DNA from: Acidimicrobiales bacterium
GTDB lineage: Bacteria; Actinomycetota; Acidimicrobiia; Acidimicrobiales; SZUA-35
Direction: 5' to 3'
DNA length: 64,000 bases
Assembly: GCA_020629155.1 (NCBI GenBank)
Contig: JAHDDW010000010.1
Coordinates: 1-64,000 of the forward strand
This document shows, in pieces, positions 26,684 to 36,101 of this stretch (position 1 is its first letter; every line of letters starts with the position of its first letter). Below the pieces are notes generated by a model, which had not been told where the DNA came from, searched no databases, and worked only from the letters and a program-made list of their open reading frames with translations. The translations under genes and the position numbers were made by a program.

Positions 26684-27730
26684 TCAGTCATCGAGTACTT
26701 CTTGTGCAATTGCGCTGCCAACAACCGCATCGTCGTCATAGAACGCCACGGTTTGCCCAGCTGCGATACGCATCTGTGGTTGGGTCCAGCAGATAGCGTT
26801 GCCGCGTATCTCGCCTGGCAGCACCACACCATGCGCAGACGCCTGAATCGACAGTTCGCTATTTGCTACAGGATTGTGAGCCCACGTGAACTGCATGCAG
26901 GGCTGAGACGGCACAAGCAAGTCTTCAAAAGGGCCAAGAAGAACTTCGCCAGCAGCTCGGTCGATTTTCGTAACGTAGCGTCGCTCTTCATGGCCACCAA
27001 GGCCCAGCCCCTTGCGTTGGCCGATCGAGAGCAACTCAACAGCTTGCACGTTGCCGATCTTTTCGTTGCTTTTTTGGTCTACAAGCTTTCCTGGCGTCAA
27101 TGCAATTCGATCGCCAAGGAAGGCGCTACGTCCGCCGTCTGATTGAATAAAACACACGTTCTGACTGTCTGGCTTGGCGGCAGTTCGCAAATCCAGTTTC
27201 TCCGCCAACACACGAACTTCTTTTTTCTGCAAAGCGCCCACTGGCAGCAGAAGCCGTCGAAGTTGGCGCTGGCCGAGCATAGACAACACATAGGACTGAT
27301 CCTTGTCATGATCGACGCCTCGCAGCAACGAGTACACCCCATCGGCCGAGGTGACTTGCGCATAATGGCCTGTCGCTAGCAGTTCGATGCCTAATGCGTC
27401 TGCTCGACGAAAAAGTTTGTCGAACTTTATATGTCGGTTGCATTCCACGCAAGGGTTGGGGACAGAACCATTCGCGTACGCTGCAACATACGGGTCGACG
27501 ACATGTTCATTAAACTCGTCGCCGAAATTAAACACATGATGTTCGATGCCTAACATGTCAGCTACTCGTCGAGCGTCGTTCACGTCGCTAACGGAGCAAC
27601 AACCAGAATCTGACTTGCCGCCCCACAATTTGAGGGTTATGCCGATCACGTTATAGCCTTCTTGTTGAAGAAGGGCCGCTGTCACAGACGAGTCAACCCC
27701 ACCTGACATTGCTACAAGAACATCGGTCAT
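26684..27730 (-). CDS. mnmA: tRNA-specific 2-thiouridylase MnmA
   Basis: MnmA thiolates U34 of tRNA-Lys, -Glu and -Gln. The P-loop SGGVDSS (9-15) adenylates the uridine. Cys94 in NPCVECNRHIKF and Cys193 in NVCFIQ are the two catalytic cysteines. GHYAQV and DHDKDQSYVLS are tRNA and substrate contacts, and the C-terminal beta-barrel (about 235-348) completes the normal length. The ATG 27730 start is followed at once by the ATPase motif. Confidence 0.94.
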   Translation of the reverse strand: MTDVLVAMSGGVDSSVTAALLQQEGYNVIGITLKLWGGKSDSGCCSVSDVNDARRVADMLGIEHHVFNFGDEFNEHVVDPYVAAYANGSVPNPCVECNRHIKFDKLFRRADALGIELLATGHYAQVTSADGVYSLLRGVDHDKDQSYVLSMLGQRQLRRLLLPVGALQKKEVRVLAEKLDLRTAAKPDSQNVCFIQSDGGRSAFLGDRIALTPGKLVDQKSNEKIGNVQAVELLSIGQRKGLGLGGHEERRYVTKIDRAAGEVLLGPFEDLLVPSQPCMQFTWAHNPVANSELSIQASAHGVVLPGEIRGNAICWTQPQMRIAAGQTVAFYDDDAVVGSAIAQEVLDD

Positions 27731-27739
27731 GCCTATAGT

Positions 27740-28618
27740 CTAGGTATCTGCGAGCACCCAGCGGACACCGCCGAGGACATGTTTTCTATACGCCTCATTT
27801 TCGTAGGTGGAAATCTCGTGCCCAACCGCTGTGTACCAGCTGCGCGATCCTTCAAATGTGTGATGCCACGCAATCGGATGAGGTGACCCCATCGTGCCAC
27901 CGTTATAGGAGGTTTCGTCTAGCGTTAAGATAACGTCGACGTTCATAGGTTGGGCATCAAAGTTGTACCATTCGTCGTAAATAGTCCAGCGCTGCTCTAA
28001 ATGATCAGTCGATTGATGTGCAATGTCGGTGCGTTCGATAGTGGCTTGTTGCGGTTCAGGATGTTCAACAAACCGTTGCCCAACAAGTTGTTTATACCAA
28101 TCCCATTTGTCGTCTCGCCAATGCGTCGCCGAAGCTCCGTGGATGCCAATATAGCCTTTGCCGCTGCGAATGAACGCCTGAAAATCTTGTTTCTCCTGGT
28201 CGGTAGCAAACACTACGCTGTCGGTATTTAGAAAAACAACAGCGTCGTATGACTGCGCCTCAGGAGTAGCAAAAATAGCTGAATCTTCACTAAAATCGAC
28301 AGTGAATTCGCCAGTGCTGGCAAACTCTTTAAACATTGCGATTCCTGCTGGGATCGAAGCATGTCGATAGACACTCGTTTTAGTGAAAACAAGCAGCTTA
28401 GAAACATCAGAAGAAGTTTCTGACTGTGCTTCAGTGTCAGTTGTCGCCATACTGGTTGTTTCAGCTGTCGATAAGGTTGGTTCTTGCCCAACTGTTGGGA
28501 GAGTGGTTGCCTGCCCAGATAGCTGCGTCGACACTGTGGCATTTGAAGCTTGTGTTGCAGTGCTAGAGTCTGCGCCGCCCCACAGCATGTAGCCAGTTAG
28601 AAGTACCCCGCAAAGCAT
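27740..28618 (-). CDS. Secreted ThuA-like domain protein
   Basis: After a hydrophobic segment and a long Ser/Thr linker, residues about 75-290 form a ThuA domain: KLLVFTKTSVYRHASIPAG, YDAVVFLNTDS, FIRSGKGYIGIHGASATHW, then PHPIAWHHTFEGSRSWYTAVGHE. ThuA-like proteins have a glutamine-amidotransferase-like fold and occur with sugar utilisation, but their activity is uncertain. The start is doubtful: ATG 28618 lies inside the signal. The reading upstream, KRSRSF, would complete a better signal peptide, and a strong AAGGAGG lies before an out-of-frame GTG, hinting at a one-base error. Confidence 0.75.
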   Translation of the reverse strand: MLCGVLLTGYMLWGGADSSTATQASNATVSTQLSGQATTLPTVGQEPTLSTAETTSMATTDTEAQSETSSDVSKLLVFTKTSVYRHASIPAGIAMFKEFASTGEFTVDFSEDSAIFATPEAQSYDAVVFLNTDSVVFATDQEKQDFQAFIRSGKGYIGIHGASATHWRDDKWDWYKQLVGQRFVEHPEPQQATIERTDIAHQSTDHLEQRWTIYDEWYNFDAQPMNVDVILTLDETSYNGGTMGSPHPIAWHHTFEGSRSWYTAVGHEISTYENEAYRKHVLGGVRWVLADT

Positions 28619-28742
28619 AAAACTCCGACTTCTTTTGTTGCCACAAGATGATCCTCCTTGTCCACCTTAACAGTACCTGTTGTCGTTAGTAAATCACCCG
28701 TAGCCTGGGTTTTGGATTGAGCTGCTAGATATCCTTACCATT

Positions 28743-29687
28743 GTGAATATTTTGACAGACCCTCAACCAGGAGATATCGAACCAGGTTCGATAGTGGCTA
28801 TCGGCGTGTTTGATGGTGTGCATCTTGGGCACAAAACAGTTATCACTCATGCGTTAGCCGAAGCAAAAGAACGTGGGACGACGGTTACTGTTGTTACCTT
28901 TGAGCCTCATCCAGCCTATGTTTTGCGTCCAGAGTCTGCGCCATTGTTGCTTACTTGTCTAGACGCTAAGTTAGAACTTCTTGAGGCTGCAGGTGTTGAT
29001 GTGACTGTGATAGTTTCTTTCGACAAAGATCGAGCCAAAGAAACAGCCCACGATTTTGTGCAGCGTTTACTTGTTGATACGCTAGCAGCCACAAAAATTA
29101 TTGTCGGCAGTGACTTTCACTTTGGTTACAAACGCGAAGGTTCTGTCGCTATGTTGGAAAAACTTGGTTTGGAGAATGGTTTTTCTGTCGATCCAATCAC
29201 GCTGTTTGAACAAGACGACTCGGCGATAGAACCTGTTTCGTCAACGGCGATTCGTCGTGCGTTAGCTGGCGGCAACATTGCTTTAGCTGCGTCGATGTTG
29301 GGGCGATCATATGAGGTTCGCGGCACGGTGGTACAGGGCGACCAACGGGGCAGAACAATAGGATTTCCTACGGCTAATGTTGCTATTGATGAACACATAG
29401 CGTTGCCTGCTGATGCCGTGTATGCGGGCTGGTATAGCCGCCCCGATGGGACTCGCCATACATGTGCGATCAACTTGGGGAAGCGCCCAACGTTTCACCA
29501 ACATGCGCAACGTTCGTTGCTTGAAGCACATCTGTTAGATTTTGACGGCGATCTTTATGGCGAGGCCGCAACGATAGAGTTTGCTGCTTTGTTGCGTTCA
29601 GAGAAACGTTTCGCAGGCGTAGATGAACTTGTGGCTCAGCTGCATAAAGATGTTGAACAGGCTCATATGATTTTGTCGGCAGCTTAA
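28743..29687 (+). CDS. ribF: Bifunctional riboflavin kinase/FAD synthetase
   Basis: RibF converts riboflavin to FMN and then FAD. The N-terminal nucleotidyltransferase part has GVFDGVHLGHKTVI (22-35) and IVGSDFHFGYKREG. The C-terminal kinase part (about 185-310) has GDQRGRTIGFPTANV, YAGWYSRPDG and INLGKRPTF. The start is GTG 28743. In many actinobacteria ribF follows truB; here several genes lie between them. No FMN riboswitch is recognised upstream. Confidence 0.93.
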   Translation: MNILTDPQPGDIEPGSIVAIGVFDGVHLGHKTVITHALAEAKERGTTVTVVTFEPHPAYVLRPESAPLLLTCLDAKLELLEAAGVDVTVIVSFDKDRAKETAHDFVQRLLVDTLAATKIIVGSDFHFGYKREGSVAMLEKLGLENGFSVDPITLFEQDDSAIEPVSSTAIRRALAGGNIALAASMLGRSYEVRGTVVQGDQRGRTIGFPTANVAIDEHIALPADAVYAGWYSRPDGTRHTCAINLGKRPTFHQHAQRSLLEAHLLDFDGDLYGEAATIEFAALLRSEKRFAGVDELVAQLHKDVEQAHMILSAA

Positions 29688-29719
29688 CGCTACTTATCTG
29701 GCTTCTAAACGCAGAACTT

Positions 29720-30532
29720 TTAGGCGGTTAGCGCACATCGAAAACCTGTATCGTCGTCTTTCATTGCGATATCGGCGTCATTGAGTTCGTATGCTTTGGC
29801 GTGGATGAAAGGTGTGCTGAATGAGCCTCCTTTTAAGATGCGTCGGTCTTCTAACGCTCCAACTGAGTCGCACCATTCCCACACGTTTCCTGCCATATCG
29901 TACACGCCATAGGGGCTTGCCCCGCTTCGGTATTTGTCGACGGGGGTTGTCTGCCCAATTTGTGATTCACGGGCATTGCATTTTGAATGCGTGGCAGCGT
30001 TACCCCAAGGAAAGGTGAGGCCAGTAAGCCCTCTAGCAGCTGCTTCCCACTCCTGTTGGGTTGGTAAACGCTTTCCTGCCCATTCGGCGTAGGCAGAAGC
30101 ATCTTGATAATCTACAAAAACGACGGGGTGGTTTGCAAATGCCTTAGCGAAACCCTCTTGCCAGTGGTTCGGAATCTGATGCCCTGTAGCTTCAGTAAAT
30201 TTTTGGTAGTCGGCGTTTGTGACAGGGTAAGCATCGAGATAAAACGATTCCAAATATGCCATTTCATTTGAGTTGCCTTGAGGGAAAGCGCCGCTTTCTA
30301 TAAGAAACATTTTCCGATCGTCTGAAGGCGAAACGATCGATGTGTAGTCACTGTGATCGTAGGATTCTAGATGAATAAGTGTCTGTATTCTTTCCATCAG
30401 ATCGGCCTGCAAAACCATGTCATGTTTTAGCTGATCAACAGCTTTGTATATCTTGGCGTCTATACACTTTTTTTCTTCAAACAGAACTTCAAGGGTCAAG
30501 TTTTCTGTCGAGTTTTGATCGTCGGCCGCCAT
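29720..30532 (-). CDS. SUMF1/FGE-sulfatase-domain protein
   Basis: The N-terminal 75 residues look helical. The rest matches the formylglycine-generating-enzyme fold: FLIESGAFPQGNS, ESFYLDAYPVTNADYQKF, HPVVFVDYQDASAYAEWAGKRLPTQQEWEAAARG (split at KRLPT), FPWGN, GVYDMAGNVWEWC and ILKGGSFS, then DTGFRCA. The family includes formylglycine generators and ergothioneine EgtB-like enzymes, and many members have no known role. Trp-rich calcium and fold positions are conserved. No sulfatase gene is nearby. The gene converges with ribF. Confidence 0.85.
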   Translation of the reverse strand: MAADDQNSTENLTLEVLFEEKKCIDAKIYKAVDQLKHDMVLQADLMERIQTLIHLESYDHSDYTSIVSPSDDRKMFLIESGAFPQGNSNEMAYLESFYLDAYPVTNADYQKFTEATGHQIPNHWQEGFAKAFANHPVVFVDYQDASAYAEWAGKRLPTQQEWEAAARGLTGLTFPWGNAATHSKCNARESQIGQTTPVDKYRSGASPYGVYDMAGNVWEWCDSVGALEDRRILKGGSFSTPFIHAKAYELNDADIAMKDDDTGFRCALTA

Positions 30533-30646
30533 TTGATCCCTCTTTTGTTTCGTTAAGAAACTCTAAGCCGACTATTCTACTAAGTCAGGTGCATTCCTAA
30601 CAACTAGCGCAGAGTATCTACGATTTTTAGAGTGCCCGTAATAGCT

Positions 30647-30713
30647 AAGATCTAGGTACCCCATGCCGATCAGATCTTGGCCTACTGTAAGGCCAATCAA
30701 GATCCCTTCTTGA
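30647..30713 (+). promoter_or_regulatory. Three consecutive stem-loops in the glgP leader
   Basis: AAGATCT (30647-30653) pairs with AGATCTT (30672-30678). TTGGCCT (30677-30683) pairs with AGGCCAA (30690-30696), and TCAAGA (30697-30702) with TCTTGA (30708-30713). Stems 1 and 2 share two bases and may be mutually exclusive. The last stem ends 22 bases before the glgP start, suggesting a structured regulatory leader. Confidence 0.45.
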
Positions 30714-30735
30714 TGTATGAGAAAGCGTCGGAACG

Positions 30736-32703
30736 TTGACTAGCGATACACTCTTAAATAGTAGAAAAAAACTTACAAGAATTGCTGCGAACAGCTATTG
30801 GGTGTGGGATGAACCATGCAGAGAGCTTTTGTTTTCGCTGCCGACAGCTGATGTCGACATGGCCCCTGCGCAAAGTGTTGCGTTGCTTGAAGATAGCCAG
30901 CTCGCTGATTGGGTCAGCGGTAACGCCGACGCATTGCAAACCTGTTTTGAAGCCATCGACGCTATAGAAGACCATGATATTGCTGCAGAGATCGCATATT
31001 TCTCCCCAGAGTTTGGCGTAGCGGCACAGATTCCACAATATTCAGGTGGTCTCGGAATTCTCGCTGGCGATCACATGAAATCAGCAAGCGACCTGGCTAT
31101 TCCGCTCGTAGGTGTCGGCCTTTTCTACGGGCAAGGGTTTTTCCGACAGCAGATTCAAGAAAACGTGCAACAAGAAACATATGAGACGGTAGATCCGCAT
31201 GCGATAGGTCTTGTCGATACTGGTATCACAGTTGAAGTGATAGTTGCTGGCGAACAAGTGCAAGTGAAAGTTTGGCAACAAAAAGTGGGTGCTCGAACAA
31301 TATATTTGCTTGACACGAACATTGAGGCTAACAGTGAGCAGGCCCGTAAAATAACGGACCGTCTCTATTCAGGTGACCGCCGTCATCGTCTCCATCAAGA
31401 ACTTATTTTGGGTGTTGGTGGTGTTCGTGCGTTACGTGCCCTTGGCGTAGCGCCCCAAGTTTTCCATCTTAACGAAGGCCATGCTTGTCTGCTGTTGCTT
31501 GAACTTCTCGCCGAGCAGCGAGAACAAAACAAAACGCTCGATGAAGCGGTCGAAATTGTCCGTTCGCAAACGCTCTTTACCACGCATACTCCAGTGCCTG
31601 CTGGCATTGACCGCTTCGACCGTACGCTAATTGAACCGTATTTAGAGCCTTGGGCGCAGCGGCTGGGCGCGACGACAGAACAGCTATTTGATTGGGCGAC
31701 ATTGCCAAGTGACGGCCCAGCAAAACCCTTCAACACCGCCGCCTTGGCTATACATTTGTGTGACCGCATCAACGGTGTGAGTCAGCTTCACGCAAAAACA
31801 TCGCGTCAACTTTTTGCAAGCCTGCCGAGAGCGCAAGCGATTGAAGGCATCACCAATGGGGTTCACGGAAGAACCTGGGTGGACCCAAAACTGCAAGAAC
31901 TCTATGACGAGCTGCTTGGACCTCAGTGGGATGTGGGCGATGAGGCTTCGTGGGACGAAATTGGGCAACTCAGCAGAGAACGCTATGACGAAGTGAAGCA
32001 GCAAAGCCGTCAAGATCTGGTTGATCTTGTGCAGCAAAAAACAGGCAAATCAATCACAAGTGGCGGCCCTATTATTGGTTTCGCGAGACGTTTCGCTACC
32101 TACAAACGTGCCGCCCTGCTGCTTAGCGACAAAGCGAAACTGCAAACTATTTTAGCCAGCGGCGCGGTGTTTCTTTTTGCTGGTAAAGCACATCCAGCTG
32201 ACGATAAAGGCAAAGCCGTTTTGGCTGAAATTATCGCCTATAGTAACAGCGTAGAATCGCAAGGAGGCATAATTTTCCTTCCTGATTATGATATTACTAT
32301 CGCGCAGCATATGTATTTTGGCTGCGACGTGTGGCTAAACAATCCGATCCGTCCGCATGAAGCATCTGGAACAAGTGGCGAAAAAGCTGCGTTGAACGGC
32401 TGTCTGAACCTTTCAATCAACGATGGTTGGTGGGCTGACTTCTATCAAGAAGGCATCGGTTGGGTCATTGACGCTGCCGAAACAACAGATGCTGTCGAGC
32501 GTGATTTGTTAGAAGCAGCGTCGCTGTATCGACTGCTCGAACAAGAAGTACTGCCGACATTTGCCGACAAAGACGCATGGTTCGCGATGGTCAAAAAAAT
32601 GCTAGCTGAGTTAGGCCCGAAGGTTACCGCCGGGCGTATGGTCAGCGACTACAACGATCGTTTTTACGGTCCGATATTACAGTCGTCACTTGCTAAGAAG
32701 TAG
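30736..32703 (+). CDS. glgP: Alpha-glucan (glycogen/maltodextrin) phosphorylase
   Basis: This GT35 enzyme releases glucose 1-phosphate from alpha-1,4-glucans using pyridoxal phosphate. It is the short bacterial form (655 aa). Motifs include AYFSPEFGV, PQYSGGLGILAGDHMKSASDL, HLNEGHACL, FTTHTPVPAGIDRF, FARRFATYKRAALL and GTSGEKA with the PLP lysine about residue 550. The start is TTG 30736; no better start or strong ribosome site is seen, so a few residues are uncertain. It is the first of the glycogen genes here and has its own structured leader. Confidence 0.92.
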   Translation: MTSDTLLNSRKKLTRIAANSYWVWDEPCRELLFSLPTADVDMAPAQSVALLEDSQLADWVSGNADALQTCFEAIDAIEDHDIAAEIAYFSPEFGVAAQIPQYSGGLGILAGDHMKSASDLAIPLVGVGLFYGQGFFRQQIQENVQQETYETVDPHAIGLVDTGITVEVIVAGEQVQVKVWQQKVGARTIYLLDTNIEANSEQARKITDRLYSGDRRHRLHQELILGVGGVRALRALGVAPQVFHLNEGHACLLLLELLAEQREQNKTLDEAVEIVRSQTLFTTHTPVPAGIDRFDRTLIEPYLEPWAQRLGATTEQLFDWATLPSDGPAKPFNTAALAIHLCDRINGVSQLHAKTSRQLFASLPRAQAIEGITNGVHGRTWVDPKLQELYDELLGPQWDVGDEASWDEIGQLSRERYDEVKQQSRQDLVDLVQQKTGKSITSGGPIIGFARRFATYKRAALLLSDKAKLQTILASGAVFLFAGKAHPADDKGKAVLAEIIAYSNSVESQGGIIFLPDYDITIAQHMYFGCDVWLNNPIRPHEASGTSGEKAALNGCLNLSINDGWWADFYQEGIGWVIDAAETTDAVERDLLEAASLYRLLEQEVLPTFADKDAWFAMVKKMLAELGPKVTAGRMVSDYNDRFYGPILQSSLAKK

Positions 32704-32788
32704 TGTTCACAAGAAATTAGAGCCATTCAGAGTTGCGTAGTTCGGAGAATTTACGTGTTCATTGCTCATGCCCCAAAATCTAAAGTGT

Positions 32789-33268
32789 TTATAATGAGGG
32801 CGGTGTGTTTGTGCGCCGGTCGGAAGTAGCAGTTGGAGGTGAGGGAATGATAGGAGAGCTAGTGTCTGGTTCTATCTGTGATTTAATTGCAGGTCTCCAT
32901 GTTGGAGCGTTGCTAGCGGAGCCTTGGTGGATCGGGACGACATGGTCAGGGTCGTCCAAGCTCATTATCGTAACCCCCATGCGAGTGCCCTCGTAGTCAA
33001 AAGCAGCGATGGATGTCCCACACTCTGGGCAGAAGCCACGTTTGGTTTCTCCAGGGTAGGTGTCAAACCATTTTGGTTCACCACTCGGGCCTATCCAATG
33101 AAAATCCTCTACTGGGAAATCGACCCAGCTCATTGCGTCAGCTCCAGAAATCTTCTGACAGTGCTGACAGCTGCAAAGATGGGGAAAATCCAACTCGCCT
33201 TTAGCTTCATATCTAATTTCTCCACACAAGCAACCGCCGAAGCAGGCATCAGCAGACCCGATGTCCAT
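32789..33268 (-). CDS. GFA/CENP-V family zinc protein
   Basis: The fold named after glutathione-dependent formaldehyde-activating enzyme is recognisable from its zinc cysteines: CLCGEIRY, then CSCQHCQKISG and FCPECGTSIAAFDY. These mostly uncharacterised proteins bind two zinc ions; some act on glutathione adducts. Residues about 120-159 (Pro/Ser/Thr-rich) do not look like the usual GFA ending, so the C-terminus may be altered by a frameshift. It lies isolated between glgP and the heme-oxygenase-like remnant, in opposite orientation to both. Confidence 0.78.
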   Translation of the reverse strand: MDIGSADACFGGCLCGEIRYEAKGELDFPHLCSCQHCQKISGADAMSWVDFPVEDFHWIGPSGEPKWFDTYPGETKRGFCPECGTSIAAFDYEGTRMGVTIMSLDDPDHVVPIHQGSASNAPTWRPAIKSQIEPDTSSPIIPSPPTATSDRRTNTPPSL

Positions 33269-33318
33269 AATTTCTCCCGATGGTAAAGTGGCTAAGTGTA
33301 AGATTCATTATTAAATGA

Positions 33319-33852
33319 GCAGACCCTTGGTATAAGCCCGCTCCACTCTATCGGGAAATGGCTATCAATGGCGCATTCAAACTTTGATGGCTCGTAGCTT
33401 GTCGAGCAGATCGTTTCGGAAGATTATCATAGAGCAGGGATTGTTCAACGTTCAAAACTTATTGCAGAAATATTTCGGAAAACGTGTCCTAGCACAATAT
33501 GTGGTGCCTATTATGCTACAGAAGCTGTAGCTATAGACGAGACTAAACTTCTGCGAAAAATAACCAATAGGTACCCAGAAAAAAAGGCATTCTGACAAGT
33601 GATCTTACTTCGTTGAAGTTCTATTACGATCTTCATCTTGATCATGGGGGAACTGGTGACATGTCAGTTTGTGATGCAGGCGTTGAAATTGAACATCAAG
33701 AAGGCATCGCCATGTTTATTCGTGACTACGAACGTTACGGGCTAGTTAAAGCTCGAATAGTAGATGGATTTATGCAGATCCTTGGAGCAATGAATACTTG
33801 GTGGCTTGACCTTGCTGAAATGTCAAACCGTATGAAGGACTGCCCTTCTTAG
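33319..33852 (+). pseudogene. Heme-oxygenase-like iron-containing redox enzyme pseudogene
   Basis: Three frames together give one protein. Frame 1 (about 33319-33384) reads PLYREMAINGAFKL. Frame 2 (33398-33592) reads VEQIVSEDYHRAG and CGAYYATEAVAIDETKLL. Frame 3 (about 33586-33852) reads SLKFYYDLHLDHGG and continues to the natural end. This is the order and pattern of helical di-iron heme-oxygenase-like enzymes. The lesions are a frameshift near 33385, an in-frame TAG at 33395 and a one-base slip in the seven-A run 33579-33585. The last part alone, from TTG 33613, would give 79 residues, but it is unlikely to work. Confidence 0.68.
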
Positions 33853-33900
33853 TTTCAGCGAATCGCACAGTCAGCAGCGGCGGTGAATTAGTCTCGTGGC

Positions 33901-36009
33901 ATGCAATTAGCAGATCAGACAGTTTGGTTAGGCGACCCGTTTCCTTTGGGGGCGACGTGGACAGGCGAAGGCACGAACTTTGCGCTCTATAGCGAAAAAG
34001 CAGACAGGGTCGACCTGTGCCTTTTCGACGACAAAGGTGTCGAAACTGCCATCACAATGCCTGAACATACCGCTAACACGTGGCACATGTTTTTGCCAGC
34101 GGTTCGGCCTGGTCAGCGATATGGGTATCGAGTATATGGCCCTTGGGATCCTAGCCAAGGGCTGCGGTTTAATCCGCAGAAACTTCTTATCGACCCTTAT
34201 GCCAAAGCTGTCGAAGGCGAAGTCGGTTGGGAGGGTCCTGTTTTTGGGCATAACCCGACGAAGCCGTGGGAACCAGATATGGATGACAGCGCAGCGTTCG
34301 TGCCTCGCTCGATTGTCATCGATGATCATTTTGACTGGGGCGATGATGTTGCGCCTCGAACGCCGTGGAATCAAACCGTTATCTATGAAGGCCATGTTCG
34401 TGGGATGACAATGCGTCACCCAGACATTGACCCGGCAATCAGAGGCACCTATGCTGCGCTAGCGAGTGAACCGATGCTTGCCTATTTCAGCGAGCTTGGC
34501 ATAACAGCACTTGAACTTATGCCAGTGCATCATTTCATTCCTGAAGGGTTTGTTGTCGAGCGTGGCCTCACGAACTATTGGGGCTATTCAACTGCGGCTT
34601 TTCTCGCTCCACATGGCCCTTATAGTGCCAGCGGCCGCCGTGGTCAGCAAGTAACCGAGTTTAAGCAAATGGTCAAAGCGTTGCATGGCGTCGGTATCGA
34701 AGTGCTGCTTGACGTGGTCTATAACCATACGACCGAAGGTACCGCAGACGGGCCGACGCTTAGCTTGCGTGGGGTTGATAACACCACGTATTATCGCCTG
34801 CAAGAAGATGACCCTGGCCAATATCTTGATTTCACAGGCACAGGCAATAGCCTCAATGTTCGCCATCCTGCGTCGTTGCATCTTGTGATGGATTCGCTTC
34901 GTTATTGGGTGCAAGAAATGCATGTCGACGGGTTCAGGTTTGATCTGGCTTCAACGCTTGCTCGTGATTTTTATGAGGTTGACCGCCTTGCCTCGTTTTT
35001 TGATCTGATTCATCAAGATCCGATTGTGAACCGCACGAAACTTATCGCCGAGCCGTGGGATGTTGGCCCTGGCGGCTATCAGGTTGGTAATTTCCCACCG
35101 TTATGGTCAGAATGGAACGCTAAATACCGTGACGAGATGAGAGATTTCTGGCGAGGCGCTGGTCATCTGGCTGATTTCGCGTATCGTTTTACTGGCAGTT
35201 CTGACCTTTATAATGCTGATGCTGGCCGTCGCCCGTCAGCGAGCATCAACTTTATAACAGCACATGATGGCTACACGCTGCGTGATCTTGTTTCCTATGA
35301 GAAGAAACATAACCACGCTAACGGCGAGTCTAATCGTGATGGCCACAACGATAATCGTTCATCAAACGGTGGTTGCGAGGGTGAAACTGATGACCCAGCG
35401 ATCCGTGAAAATCGGCGTAGCAGACAGTATGCGATGCTAGCAACGTTGTTGTTGTCTCAAGGCGTGCCGATGATCTCAGGCGGCGACGAGATAGGCCGCA
35501 CGCAGCAAGGCAACAACAATGCCTACAATCAAGATAACGAAATCTCTTGGTATGACTGGGAAAACGTTGATGAGCATTTACTAGCCTTCACCAAAAGGTT
35601 GCTGCGGATACGTGCCGAACATCAAGTGTTTCGTCGGCGTAAGTTTTTCCAGGGCAAAAAAGTGCTTGGCAGCCATCTTGATGACATCGGCTGGTTCCGC
35701 CCCGACGGGTCGCCGATGGATGACCAAGATTGGCATAACGGCTATGCAAAAGCTATAACCGTCTTCTTAAACGGTCAGGCAGTCGACGGCGAAGATCCAC
35801 AGCTAACGCCTGGCAACGACACAAGTTTTATGTTTTTCCTTAATGCTAGCAACGAGCCGTGTTCTTTCGTAGCGCCCGAACACGTTGGTGGCAAGTGGGA
35901 AGTTGCTGTCGATACTGCTGATAAGCAGAACAGAGATCAGCTGATAACATCACAACTAGAATGGGCTGTCGACCCATGGGGGTTTGTTCTTCTAGAACAA
36001 ACAGGGTGA
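33901..36009 (+). CDS. glgX: Glycogen debranching enzyme GlgX
   Basis: GlgX, a GH13 isoamylase-type enzyme of 702 residues, removes short branches left by glycogen phosphorylase. The N-terminal CBM48 domain (about 10-110; GATWTGEGTNFALYSEKADRV split as GATWTGEGTNF, ALYSEKADRV) precedes the barrel. The barrel carries LLDVVYNHTTEG, VDGFRFDLASTL with the nucleophile Asp, LIAEPWD with the acid Glu, and FITAHDGYTLRDLVSY. NGESNRDGHNDNRSSNGG is the usual GlgX loop. It follows the pseudogene closely and shares orientation with glgP and glgA, so joint expression is likely but unproven. Confidence 0.94.
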   Translation: MQLADQTVWLGDPFPLGATWTGEGTNFALYSEKADRVDLCLFDDKGVETAITMPEHTANTWHMFLPAVRPGQRYGYRVYGPWDPSQGLRFNPQKLLIDPYAKAVEGEVGWEGPVFGHNPTKPWEPDMDDSAAFVPRSIVIDDHFDWGDDVAPRTPWNQTVIYEGHVRGMTMRHPDIDPAIRGTYAALASEPMLAYFSELGITALELMPVHHFIPEGFVVERGLTNYWGYSTAAFLAPHGPYSASGRRGQQVTEFKQMVKALHGVGIEVLLDVVYNHTTEGTADGPTLSLRGVDNTTYYRLQEDDPGQYLDFTGTGNSLNVRHPASLHLVMDSLRYWVQEMHVDGFRFDLASTLARDFYEVDRLASFFDLIHQDPIVNRTKLIAEPWDVGPGGYQVGNFPPLWSEWNAKYRDEMRDFWRGAGHLADFAYRFTGSSDLYNADAGRRPSASINFITAHDGYTLRDLVSYEKKHNHANGESNRDGHNDNRSSNGGCEGETDDPAIRENRRSRQYAMLATLLLSQGVPMISGGDEIGRTQQGNNNAYNQDNEISWYDWENVDEHLLAFTKRLLRIRAEHQVFRRRKFFQGKKVLGSHLDDIGWFRPDGSPMDDQDWHNGYAKAITVFLNGQAVDGEDPQLTPGNDTSFMFFLNASNEPCSFVAPEHVGGKWEVAVDTADKQNRDQLITSQLEWAVDPWGFVLLEQTG

Positions 36010-36101
36010 CATGTAGGGGAAAACGTATTGGTTCTTTCGATACCTGTAAGTAGTCTGAGATTAGCTATTTTAATGCTTAGAAATCGGCTAGGAGAATCAA
36101 C

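Noticed and set aside
28619-28742. FMN riboswitch before ribF
   Set aside because: The gap is too short and lacks the conserved RFN segments.
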